A stretch of DNA of 32,710 nt, from assembly GCA_035544515.1 (NCBI GenBank), contig DATKEG010000224.1, positions 1 to 32,710 on the forward strand, written 5' to 3'. Position 1 is the stretch's first letter; each line of letters begins with the position of its first letter. The position numbers and the translations under genes are program-made. This DNA is from DATKEG01 sp035544515 (GTDB taxonomy: Bacteria; Acidobacteriota; Vicinamibacteria; Fen-336). Below the pieces are notes generated by a model. That model saw nothing but the letters and a program-made list of their open reading frames with translations, searched no databases and had not been told where the DNA came from. Below are positions 17,803 to 24,637 of this stretch, piece by piece.

Positions 17803-17818
17803 CGGCACGCCACTTGCT
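17803..17818 (+). promoter_or_regulatory. Sigma54 (RpoN) promoter, -24/-12
   Basis: CGGCACG-CCAC-TTGCT fits the RpoN consensus TGGCACG-N4-TTGCW with a single mismatch, and the invariant GG (17804-17805) and GC (17816-17817) are exactly 10 nt apart. Transcription would begin near 17829, just ahead of GGGAGG at 17831-17836 and the ATG at 17842. Confidence 0.75.
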
Positions 17819-17841
17819 TTGACTCCTGTCGGGAGGATCAG

Positions 17842-17955
17842 ATGGACTTCGTGGCGCAGCTGGCGACCGCCGTAGGTGGTATGGCCGTGGCGTTTGGCGC
17901 GTCCCGGCTCGTTCTCGAGGGCGTGCTCGCGGTGACATTCGGCCGCAAGCGCTAG
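17842..17955 (+). CDS. 37-residue membrane microprotein under a sigma54 promoter
   Basis: The short ORF has a strong ribosome binding site, GGGAGG, 5 nt before its ATG. The product is one long hydrophobic helix with small residues (AVGGMAVAFGASRLVLEGVL) interrupted by a single R-x4-E pair, and a basic end FGRKR that should stay in the cytoplasm. There is no signal-peptidase or prepilin (GFTLIE) motif, so it is neither a pilin nor a secreted peptide. I do not recognise the family. The neighbouring pil genes converge on it, with 9 nt between stops. The promoter, palindrome, ribosome binding site and hydrophobic codon content agree that it is a real gene; possible roles include a small membrane regulator or stress peptide. 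Confidence 0.65.
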   Translation: MDFVAQLATAVGGMAVAFGASRLVLEGVLAVTFGRKR

Positions 17956-17968
17956 CTTGACGAGCTAG
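17952..17968. other. Inverted repeat spanning the convergent stop codons
   Basis: CTAGCT-TGACG-AGCTAG is a perfect 6-bp inverted repeat that contains both TAG stops, of the microprotein (plus) and pilP (minus). It lacks a T-run on either side, so any terminator activity would be weak. Confidence 0.35.
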
Positions 17969-18453
17969 GGCGTCTCCGGGCGTTCGAACACCTGCTCGGA
18001 GCCGTCCGGCCCCCGCAGCCTGACTCCCGCGTCCTCGTCCACCGAGAGCACCCGATAACCCTGCGCCTCCTCGCCGGCGGCGAGGACCACGACGTCTCCC
18101 AGGATCGAGAGCGCCGCGCGCAGCCTGCCGCCGCGGTTCACCAACCCGACCAGACGCACCGGTTTCGGTGCGGTCGCTTCCGCGGTGGCGGCGGGCGGCT
18201 CCGCGGGCGGCGACCGTAGGGGCGGGAGCGCGGCGCGCTCCGCGCGCGCGGACGTCGGCTGCACGTACTCGAACACGTTCCGTTCGGGTATCCCGGGCCC
18301 GACGCCGGCGGCTCCCGTCGGCCTCTCCGCGGCCACCGGAGGCCGTCGCGGTGGCCGGGCGGCCGCATCCGACGGCGGCTGACGCGGGCTGAGCAGCCGC
18401 ACGGACAGGAGCACCACGACGATCACCGCCAGCAGCGCCAGCGTGCGCCTCAT
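17965..18453 (-). CDS. pilP: PilP-like (GspC-related) pilus assembly protein
   Basis: The 162-residue protein has an N-terminal membrane helix (3-20), a Pro/Arg-rich periplasmic linker, the motif PERNVFEYV (about 56-64), and a small beta domain (about 97-158) with VRLVGLVNRGGRLRAAL and GEEAQGYRVLSVDEDAGVRLR, the pattern of the PilP/GspC homology region. PilP links the PilN-PilO platform to the PilQ secretin. It is the last gene of pilM-N-O-P; its ATG overlaps the pilO stop (ATGA). Typical PilP is a lipoprotein; here a plain membrane anchor without a lipobox Cys is seen, closer to GspC. No pilQ follows. Confidence 0.7.
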   Translation of the reverse strand: MRRTLALLAVIVVVLLSVRLLSPRQPPSDAAARPPRRPPVAAERPTGAAGVGPGIPERNVFEYVQPTSARAERAALPPLRSPPAEPPAATAEATAPKPVRLVGLVNRGGRLRAALSILGDVVVLAAGEEAQGYRVLSVDEDAGVRLRGPDGSEQVFERPETP

Positions 18454-18938
18454 GGCCGTGCGCGGAGCGCGAGCGCCTCGACCAGGAGCGCGACGTGCCC
18501 GCGGTCGGCGCGGGGCCGGAGCTCCACGCGCTCGAGGATGAGGCCCGTACCGGGACGCGCCAGCTCGCCCGAGAGCCGCACGGCCTCGGCGAAGGGCGCG
18601 GTCGCGCTCACGCGCACGGTCGGGCCTCGCGGCCCGGGCCGGACGCCGAGTCGCACCGCGGTGGCGCTGCTGCCGTCAACGGTCGCCAGCACCCTCCGCC
18701 GGAGCAAGGCGGCGGGCTCCCCCTCCTCCCCCCCGGCGGCGACGGCCGCGGCGCGCCGCCAGGCCGCTTCCCGCCGCTCGAGAGGGGCGAGCTCCGCCTG
18801 TGCCTGCTGGCGTGCGCGCCGCGCCTGGCCGTAGGCGTCCCTGGCCTCACCGGCCCGCGCGCGCAGCGGCAACGCCAGGCCGGCATACAGCAGCAGGGCC
18901 GCGAGCAACGGGGCAACCGAGACGAGCCGCGCGGTCAA
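18450..18938 (-). CDS. pilO: PilO-like pilus assembly protein
   Basis: The 162-residue product starts at a TTG (18938) overlapping the pilN stop as TTGA. It has one membrane helix (about 5-22, SVAPLLAALLLYAGLALPL), a coiled coil (about 28-62, ARRARQQAQAELAPLERREA), and a small periplasmic ferredoxin-like domain ending GLILERVELRPRADRGHVAL. This is the PilO/GspM plan, and it pairs with PilN in the inner-membrane ring of the type IV pilus. The assignment rests on order, topology and fold pattern more than on strong sequence identity. Start choice: no ATG or GTG fits between the pilN end and the membrane helix. Confidence 0.7.
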   Translation of the reverse strand: MTARLVSVAPLLAALLLYAGLALPLRARAGEARDAYGQARRARQQAQAELAPLERREAAWRRAAAVAAGGEEGEPAALLRRRVLATVDGSSATAVRLGVRPGPRGPTVRVSATAPFAEAVRLSGELARPGTGLILERVELRPRADRGHVALLVEALALRARP

Positions 18939-19456
18939 CGGCCGCCCGCCCGGAAGCGACCACGGACGGTCGTGCTCATGCCGCCCCGGCGGTCCTCCTC
19001 GCCCGTCAGCACCCGCGTGAACGACGGCGAGCGCTGGAGCCGGTCCACGAAAAGGTCGAACGAGGCGGGACTGCGCGCGGCGACGCGCAACTCCAGCTCC
19101 ACGTGCTCGCCGTAGTCGAGCGAGACCGCGTCCAGGCGCACGTCGCCCGGCAACATCTCCGCCAGCCGCGCGAGCACGCGAGGCGGCGCGGCGTCGGCCG
19201 TCAACATCGCCCGCGCGGCCAGCGCGCCGTCCGGTCCGCCCCGGCCGCGCAGGTCGCGGACGCGCGAGAGCAGCGCTTCCGTCTCGCGGCGTGTCTGGGT
19301 CAGGCGCGCGGCGGCCGCGGCCTGCGCGGTCCACGCGTCGACCGTCGCCCAGGCGGCAAACGCCAGCGCGCCGAGGCCCGCGACCACGAGCGCGCTCTGT
19401 CCCCGGGAGAGGCGGCGCGCGCGCGGCCGCGAGGAGAAGTCCCGCTCGCGCGTCAT
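18935..19456 (-). CDS. pilN: PilN-like pilus assembly protein
   Basis: The 173-residue protein has a basic cytoplasmic start (RPRARRLSRGQ), a membrane helix (about 21-45), a coiled coil (48-72, ARLTQTRRETEALLSRVRDL) and a periplasmic domain with LARLAEMLPGDVRLDAVSLDYG and FDLFVDRLQRSPSFTRV, both characteristic of the PilN/GspL-like fold. PilN binds PilM through its N-terminus and dimerises with PilO. The usual INLLP-type PilM-binding motif is not evident. The ATG at 19456 overlaps the pilM stop (ATGA). Confidence 0.75.
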   Translation of the reverse strand: MTRERDFSSRPRARRLSRGQSALVVAGLGALAFAAWATVDAWTAQAAAAARLTQTRRETEALLSRVRDLRGRGGPDGALAARAMLTADAAPPRVLARLAEMLPGDVRLDAVSLDYGEHVELELRVAARSPASFDLFVDRLQRSPSFTRVLTGEEDRRGGMSTTVRGRFRAGGR

Positions 19457-20301
19457 GCCAGGGCGGCGCCGAGCCACGCCAGCTCCACGCCGTCCGCGGG
19501 CACGCCCTCGCCCGCGACGTGCCAGCCGGCCTCCGCGGGCGCGCCCGCGGCCTGCATGTCCCGGACGAGCGCCAGCGCCCCGGCACCCACCACGCGCATC
19601 CGCGCTCCGGGGGCTTCGCCCCCGAGTATCGCGGTACGGTCCGCTTCGGCATGCAGGCGCCGCCACTCGCCGGACGAAGGGTCGCGGCGGCGGTTGCGGA
19701 CGACTCCGACCGCGCCTCCCCTGCGGCAGGCCAGCGAGACGGCGGCGTCCCCCAGCACGAGGTCCACCACGGGCTCCCCGGCCGGGGCTGACGCGCCGAG
19801 CGCCGCGAGCGCGCCCAGCGGCGAGAGGTCCACCCGTTCCTGCGCCAGTCCGGCCGCGGCGGCCGCGGCCTCGTAGCCCTCCAGCACGGAGCGCCGCACG
19901 GCGGCGGCCAGCACGCGGCTGCCGCCCAGCGCAAGCACGTCCACCACGGCCTCGTCGATCGGATAGGGCAGGCTGGGCGCGAGCCGATAGCGCGCGAAGG
20001 ACACGGGCGACGTGCCCTCGGGGACGTCGAGGTCGGTGAGCCGCGCGACGCCGTCGGGAAGCACGAGGCAGACCGGCGCGTCGCGCAGCCGCAGCGCCCT
20101 GGCCACCTCGCGCGCGGCATGCGCCACCTCTTCCGAGCGCCGCAGGTTGGGCTCGAAGGGCGAGGGCCAGAGGGCGCCCGGGAGGAGGGGCGCCAGGGCA
20201 AGGGCGCGCACCCGCGGCGTGCCGAGGCCACGCCCCAGCGCCGCGCCGGACACGCCCGAGGCATCGAAGGCGACCACGTGGCGCGACCGCAACGCCTTCA
20301 C
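19453..20301 (-). CDS. pilM: PilM-like actin-fold pilus assembly protein, short form
   Basis: The 282-residue product is shorter than common PilM (about 350). It begins VVAFDASGVSG where PilM normally has a DxGSxxxK phosphate-1 loop; the lysine is not seen. VDLVLGDAAVSLACRRGGAVG (about 184-204, core VLGDAAVSLA) matches the phosphate-2 segment and VVGAGA (about 245) the adenosine region. PilM is a cytoplasmic ring protein that links PilN to the pilus motor. The start is GTG at 20301; a perfect TATAAT only 7 nt upstream suggests leaderless translation, or a start a few codons later (GTG near 20279). First gene of the operon, divergent from the EF-G gene. Confidence 0.7.
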   Translation of the reverse strand: MKALRSRHVVAFDASGVSGAALGRGLGTPRVRALALAPLLPGALWPSPFEPNLRRSEEVAHAAREVARALRLRDAPVCLVLPDGVARLTDLDVPEGTSPVSFARYRLAPSLPYPIDEAVVDVLALGGSRVLAAAVRRSVLEGYEAAAAAAGLAQERVDLSPLGALAALGASAPAGEPVVDLVLGDAAVSLACRRGGAVGVVRNRRRDPSSGEWRRLHAEADRTAILGGEAPGARMRVVGAGALALVRDMQAAGAPAEAGWHVAGEGVPADGVELAWLGAALA

Positions 20302-20308
20302 GCTGCCA

Positions 20309-20314
20309 ATTATA
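20309..20314 (-). promoter_or_regulatory. Consensus -10 box immediately before pilM
   Basis: TATAAT (20314-20309 on the minus strand) is a perfect -10 box, but no good -35 lies 16-18 nt upstream. The start of transcription would fall at about 20302, next to the GTG at 20301, leaving no room for a ribosome binding site. Confidence 0.5.
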
Positions 20315-20431
20315 GACCGGCATCGGCACTGGCACTCTCACCGCACGGATCGCCTCTGTGGTTGTCCGTGGGGGCTTTCCGTTTGGGTTATGATCGCCAC
20401 TTCCCGTCATACCTGGACCCAGGGGGAAGGC

Positions 20432-22531
20432 ATGAAGGTCTACGACGCGCCCGGCATCCGCAACGTGGCCGTGGTCGGACACGGCGGCAGCGGCAAGACC
20501 TCGCTCGTCTCGGCGCTGCTCTTCGACATGGGAGCCGTGAACCGGCTGGGCCGGGTCGAAGACGGTACCACCGTGACCGACTTCGACCCCGACGAGGTCG
20601 AGCGCCAGATCAGCCTTCAGACCGCCGCCGCCTGGGGCGAGTGGAAGAAGACCAAGATCAACCTCCTCGACAACCCCGGGTACGCCAACTTCCTCTTCGA
20701 GGCGCGCTCGGGCTTGCGGGTGGCGGACGTCGCGTTGGTCGTGGTGGACGCGGTGCACGGCGTGGAGGTCCAGACCGAGAAGGTGTGGGGCTATGCCGCG
20801 GAGGAGGGCCTGCCGCGCATCGTGGTGGTCAACCGCATGGACCGCGACCGCGCGTCGTTCGCGCGCGCGCTCGACTCGCTGCAGAGCGCCTTCGGCCGGG
20901 CGGTGGTGCCGCTGGCCATCCCCCTGGGCGAAGAGCGGGGGTTCGTGGGCGTGGCCGACCTCGTCTCCGGCCAGGCCGACGTGTACACCGACGACCAGAG
21001 CGGTCGGTTCCAGACGGTGGAGCTGCCGCCCGAGGTGCGCGATGCCGCGCAGGCCGCGCGCGAGAAGCTGATCGAGATGGTGGCCGAGAACAACGAAGAC
21101 CTCATGGAGGTCTTCTTCGAGAAGGGGACGCTCACCGCGGAGGAACTGGCGCGCGGGCTGCGGGCGGCGGTGGCGGCCGGGCGGGTGTTCCCGGTGCTGC
21201 CGGCCTCCTCCACCCGGAACGTGGGGTTGCATCCCCTGCTCGACGCCCTGGTGGACCTCGCTCCCTCTCCCGCCGACCGCGGGGAGGTGAAGGGGCTCGA
21301 TCCCGCGCGCAGCCAGGAGACGGCGCGGCGGCCCGCCGCCGACGCGCCCTTCTCGGCCTACGTCTTCAAGACGATCGCCGACCCCCACGCCGGCCGCATC
21401 TCCATCTTCCGCGTGTATTCGGGCATCCTCCGGTCCGACACCACCGTCCACAACTCGACCCGCGACGTGGCCGAGCGCGTGGGCACGCTGCAGATCATGC
21501 AGGGCAAGACGCCCACGACGGTGGGCGAGATCCAGGCCGGCGACATCGGCGCCGTGGCCAAGCTCAAGGACACGCAGACCCGAGACACCCTCTGCGACAA
21601 GGCGCAGCCCATCGTGTTCCCCAGGCTCGAGCCGCCGGAGCCGGCCACCACGTTCGCCATCGAGCCCAAGACGCGCGGCGACGAGGACAAGATCTCGGCC
21701 GCCCTCCACCGCCTCATGGAGGAGGACATCGTCCTCAAGGTCTCCCGCGACGCGCAGACGCACGAGATGCTGCTTTCCGGGATGGGGCAGCTGCACGTGG
21801 AAGTGATGGTCGCCAAGCTGCGCAAGCGCTACAAGGTCGAGGTGAACCTCAGGAAACCGAAGATCCCGTACCGGGAGACGATCAAGGCGGCGGCCGAGGG
21901 CCACGGGCGTCACAAGAAGCAGACCGGCGGGCACGGCCAGTTCGGCGACTGCAAGATCCGCATGAAGCCGCTGCCCCGCAGCGAGGACTTCAAGTTCGTG
22001 GACGACATCTTCGGTGGCTCGATCCCGAAGAACTTCATCCCCGCGGTCGAGAAGGGGATCCAGGAGGCGCGCGTGCGCGGCTTCCTGGCCGGCTTCCCCA
22101 TGGTCGGGTTCCAGGTGGAGCTGTTCGACGGCCAATACCACGACGTGGACTCCTCCGAGATGTCGTTCAAGATCGCGGGCTCGCTGGCCTTCAAGGACGC
22201 CGTGGCCAAGTGCCGGCCCACCCTGCTCGAGCCCGTGATGAAGGTCGAGATCGCGGTGCCCGAGGAGTACGCGGGCTCCGTGATGGGCGACCTGTCGAGC
22301 CGCCGCGGCCGGCCCCAGGGCATGGAGCCGCGCGGCAGCCTCCAGGTCATCCGGGCCGAGGTGCCGCTCTCCGAGATGTTGTCCTACGACGCGGAGCTGA
22401 CCTCGATGACGGGCGGTCGCGGCTCGTACCACATGGAGATGTCGCACTACGACGAGGTGCCCGGGCACCTCCAGGACAAGATCATCGCCGCGGCCCGTGC
22501 GGACAAGGGGGCGGTGGCGGAGGAGGCCTGA
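20432..22531 (+). CDS. fusA: Elongation factor G-like GTPase (EF-G-2 type)
   Basis: The 699-residue protein has all five EF-G domains: G domain with P-loop GHGGSGKT (16-23), domain II (about 305-395), III (about 405-480, LHRLMEEDIVLKVSRD and SGMGQLHVEV), IV (about 485-605, GGHGQFGDCKIR, GGSIPKNFIPAVEKG) and V (ending MTGGRGSYHMEMSHYDEVP). The switch II motif reads DNPGY (80-84), with Tyr84 where canonical EF-G and EF-Tu have the catalytic His, and the base-recognition motif is NRMD rather than NKxD (134-137). These mark the EF-G paralogue family, not the main translocase, which would normally sit in the str operon. The start is the ATG at 20432 behind GGGGGAAGG; an in-frame ATG at 20390 is less well served. 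Confidence 0.88.
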   Translation: MKVYDAPGIRNVAVVGHGGSGKTSLVSALLFDMGAVNRLGRVEDGTTVTDFDPDEVERQISLQTAAAWGEWKKTKINLLDNPGYANFLFEARSGLRVADVALVVVDAVHGVEVQTEKVWGYAAEEGLPRIVVVNRMDRDRASFARALDSLQSAFGRAVVPLAIPLGEERGFVGVADLVSGQADVYTDDQSGRFQTVELPPEVRDAAQAAREKLIEMVAENNEDLMEVFFEKGTLTAEELARGLRAAVAAGRVFPVLPASSTRNVGLHPLLDALVDLAPSPADRGEVKGLDPARSQETARRPAADAPFSAYVFKTIADPHAGRISIFRVYSGILRSDTTVHNSTRDVAERVGTLQIMQGKTPTTVGEIQAGDIGAVAKLKDTQTRDTLCDKAQPIVFPRLEPPEPATTFAIEPKTRGDEDKISAALHRLMEEDIVLKVSRDAQTHEMLLSGMGQLHVEVMVAKLRKRYKVEVNLRKPKIPYRETIKAAAEGHGRHKKQTGGHGQFGDCKIRMKPLPRSEDFKFVDDIFGGSIPKNFIPAVEKGIQEARVRGFLAGFPMVGFQVELFDGQYHDVDSSEMSFKIAGSLAFKDAVAKCRPTLLEPVMKVEIAVPEEYAGSVMGDLSSRRGRPQGMEPRGSLQVIRAEVPLSEMLSYDAELTSMTGGRGSYHMEMSHYDEVPGHLQDKIIAAARADKGAVAEEA

Positions 22532-22552
22532 TCCCGCCGAGGTCTCTACGGA

Positions 22553-22602
22553 TTCACCGCAGAGACGCGGAGGAGACTCCGCGCCCTCCGCGGTGAAAAG
22601 GT
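22553..22602 (+). repeat. Intergenic mini-repeat, copy 2, forming a hairpin
   Basis: TTCACCGC (22553-22560) pairs with GCGGTGAA (22590-22597) and GCGGAG (22567-22572) with CTCCGC (22577-22582) around a GAGA tetraloop, with a partly paired internal loop between the stems. The right edge CCTCCGCGGTGAAAAGGT (22585-22602) is the same 18-mer, one base different, as the edge of the copy at 2644-2661. The element fills most of the 103-nt gap after the EF-G gene and may also help end its transcript. Confidence 0.6.
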
Positions 22603-22634
22603 CGGCATGCGGGTGCTTGGGATAGACTGAGAGG

Positions 22635-24089
22635 ATGAAGGCAGAGCGGTTCGCCCGTGCGCTGGGGCTGACCATCTGGGTCGCGGTGACGGCCCCTCCG
22701 GCCTTTCCCCAGGCCGCTCCCGCGACGGAGGAGCCGCGCGCGGCCGGTACCGAGGTACCGGTCCCCAAGCGCTCCCGGTTCGTCCAGCCGGAGTACCCTC
22801 CGGACGCGCTGGCCCAGGGGCTGCGCGGCATCGTCATCCTCGCCCTCACCATCGACACCGCGGGCAAGGTGTCGGCGGTGGACGTGGTGCGGAGCCTCCC
22901 GCCCTTCGACGCGGCGGCCACGGCGGCGGCACGACAGTGGGAGTACGAGGTCACCAGGGTGGACGGTCGGCCGGTGCCCGTGCGGCTGACGGTGCCCATC
23001 ACGTTCGCCTTGAAGCTGCCGGAGATGACGCGCGACTCGGGCATTCCCGAGCTGCGGCAGGGCGTCGCGCCGCCCTTCCCTTTGGACGCTCCGTCCGACC
23101 AGCCGGCCACCGTGACCGCCGACCTGACCATCGATCCCAGCGGACAGGTCGTGGAGGCCGAGATCAAGAGCGGCGCCTCGCCCTGGTCCGAAGCGCTGCT
23201 CGCGGCGCTGCGGACCTGGCGGTTCACGCCCACGGGCGGCGACCGCATGCTCAGCTTCCAGGTCCGCGCCGAATTCGTGGCTTCGGGCCGCCGCCCGCCG
23301 CGCGTGGACCTCCGGCTGAGCGACCCGCGCCCGCGCGATGCGGCGCCGGCGGTGGCGGAGGAGCAGCCGTCCCAGCCGCCGGCCGCCGGAGCGCCCGCGG
23401 AGGTCGAATCGGCTCCGGCTGCCCAGGCGGCGTCGGCCCCGGCGGCGACACCCACCGCACCGCCCGCGTCGGCGCCGTCCGCGCCGGTACCCCCCTTGGA
23501 GGCACCGTCCGCGCCGGCACCGTCCGGGCCGGCACCGTCCGGGCCGGCACCGTCCGCGGCTGAACCGTCCGCGGCTGAACCGCCGGTGGTCGCGCCGCCC
23601 GCGACCGCTCCGTCCGCGCCGGTACCGTCCGCGGCCGCGCCGCCCGCGGCCGCGCCGGCATCCGCCGCGCCCGAGAGCCCGAGCGCACCCGCCGCAGGTC
23701 AGGAGGCCGGGGAAGCGCCGCCGCCGCCGGTCGAGATCATTCCCATCGCCCCCGAGCCACCGCGGCCCGTGGAGCCCGGGGTCTCGGCGGTGCAGGACGT
23801 GCTCCTCGGGCCGGGCGTCCCTGACCTGTCGAAGGGACGCCGGCCGGTCGTGCCGCCGATCGCCCGCATGAACTCGGTGTCAGGCAACGTCGAGGTGCGG
23901 TTCGTGGTCGAGGCGTCCGGCGCGAGCTCGGTGCGGGACGTGGACGGGCCGGAGCTCCTGAGAGAGGCGGCCCGCCAGACGGTGGGTTCGTGGATGTTCC
24001 GCCGGACGACACCGGAGCGGCTTCCGCTCGTGGCCGTGCTCGCCTACATGGGCGACGTGGCGTCGGCCTCGGTGAAGGTCGCGCCGTAG
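22635..24089 (+). CDS. Periplasmic protein with three TonB C-terminal-like domains and a Pro/Ala/Ser linker
   Basis: The 484-residue protein has a signal-like N-terminus (about 8-26). Domain 1 (about 45-128: FVQPEYPPDALAQGLRGIVIL, RQWEYEV) is a clear TonB_C domain; domain 2 (about 142-216: ATVTADLTIDPSGQVVEAEI, LRTWRFTP) and domain 3 (about 395-484: GNVEVRFVVEASG, QTVGSWMFRR) are more diverged. A 140-residue Pro/Ala/Ser-rich linker (about 235-375), encoded by 15-bp tandem repeats, separates domains 2 and 3. There is no inner-membrane TonB anchor of the usual kind and no exbBD nearby, so energy transduction is doubtful; binding to outer-membrane or peptidoglycan partners is as likely. The start ATG has GAGAGG directly against it, which is closer than normal. 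Confidence 0.78.
   Translation: MKAERFARALGLTIWVAVTAPPAFPQAAPATEEPRAAGTEVPVPKRSRFVQPEYPPDALAQGLRGIVILALTIDTAGKVSAVDVVRSLPPFDAAATAAARQWEYEVTRVDGRPVPVRLTVPITFALKLPEMTRDSGIPELRQGVAPPFPLDAPSDQPATVTADLTIDPSGQVVEAEIKSGASPWSEALLAALRTWRFTPTGGDRMLSFQVRAEFVASGRRPPRVDLRLSDPRPRDAAPAVAEEQPSQPPAAGAPAEVESAPAAQAASAPAATPTAPPASAPSAPVPPLEAPSAPAPSGPAPSGPAPSAAEPSAAEPPVVAPPATAPSAPVPSAAAPPAAAPASAAPESPSAPAAGQEAGEAPPPPVEIIPIAPEPPRPVEPGVSAVQDVLLGPGVPDLSKGRRPVVPPIARMNSVSGNVEVRFVVEASGASSVRDVDGPELLREAARQTVGSWMFRRTTPERLPLVAVLAYMGDVASASVKVAP
23502..23576 (+). repeat. Five tandem 15-bp units in the TonB-like gene
   Basis: Units of 15 bp related to GCACCGTCCGGGCCG repeat five times without gaps, the third repeating the second exactly; a further degenerate unit lies at 23472-23486. 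Each unit encodes a five-residue step such as APSGP or EPSAA. Whole-codon length means copy-number changes would only lengthen or shorten the linker. Confidence 0.8.
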
Positions 24090-24099
24090 CCCGGACGGC

Positions 24100-24633
24100 C
24101 TACTTCGCCTTCTCCGCCGCCTTCTTCCCGCCCTTGGCGCGCTTCGACTTGCCGGCTGCGGCCTCGCCCTCCCCGGCCGGGGCCTTGCCCGACCGGCGGC
24201 TCCCGGCTTCGGCCTTCGGTTCGGCCTTCGCGACCTTCTTGCCCTTCTCGCCCTTCTTCTCCGGCTTGTACTCGGAGCCGAGCAGCTCCACGATCGCCAT
24301 CTCCGCGCCGTCCCCACGGCGGGGGCCCAGGCGCAGGATGCGGGTGTAGCCGCCGGGGCGGGTGGCGAAGCGCGTGCCCAGCGTGTCGAAGAGCTTGCGC
24401 ACGACCGCGCCGTCCTGGATGTCGCGGCGCACGAGCCGCCGGGCGTGCAGCGCGTCCCCGTCGCGCTTGGCCAGCGTGATCAGGCGCTCCGCATACGGCC
24501 GCAGCTCCTTGGCCTTGATCAGCGTGGTGCGGATGCGCTCGCGCTCGAAGAGCGCCGTGGCCAGGTTGCGCAGCAACGCCATGCGGTGAGGCGTGGTACG
24601 CCCCAGCTTCCGGTAGCCGACGCGATGTCGCAT
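24100..24633 (-). CDS. rplQ: 50S ribosomal protein L17 with a basic C-terminal extension
   Basis: The 177-residue protein starts MRHRVGYRKLGRTTPHRMALLRNL (core RKLGRTTPHRMALLRN) and has the L17 fold to about residue 118 (PGGYTRILRLGPRRGDGAEMAIVEL in its conserved GGYTRI and GDGA parts). A Lys/Ala/Glu/Gly-rich tail of about 58 residues follows, which is long for L17 and probably disordered on the ribosome surface. Last gene of the cluster, 4 nt after rpoA. Its stop lies 10 nt from the convergent stop of the TonB-like gene with no terminator hairpin in between. Confidence 0.97.
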   Translation of the reverse strand: MRHRVGYRKLGRTTPHRMALLRNLATALFERERIRTTLIKAKELRPYAERLITLAKRDGDALHARRLVRRDIQDGAVVRKLFDTLGTRFATRPGGYTRILRLGPRRGDGAEMAIVELLGSEYKPEKKGEKGKKVAKAEPKAEAGSRRSGKAPAGEGEAAAGKSKRAKGGKKAAEKAK

Positions 24634-24637
24634 GCGC

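Noticed and set aside
17842..17955. Microprotein as a type IV pilin because it lies next to pil genes under a sigma54 promoter
   Set aside because: There is no prepilin peptidase motif, no GFTLIE-like start and no globular domain; the gene is too short.
18450..20264. 604-codon ORF ending as PilO
   Set aside because: Everything before the TTG at 18938 is an out-of-frame reading of pilM and pilN; the protein-like part begins only at the PilO membrane helix.
20330..20344. TGGCAC-type -24 box with GG-N10-GC spacing upstream of the EF-G gene
   Set aside because: The -12 part reads ACCGC, lacking the TT of TTGC, so it is not a convincing RpoN promoter.
20362..20394. TTGTCC and TATGAT as an EF-G promoter
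   Set aside because: The spacer is 21 nt, too long for a sigma70 promoter.
18935..23455. 1506-codon minus-strand ORF spanning EF-G and the TonB-like gene
   Set aside because: Only its last 174 codons (pilN) are real; the rest is antisense to clear plus-strand genes and has no start or motif support.
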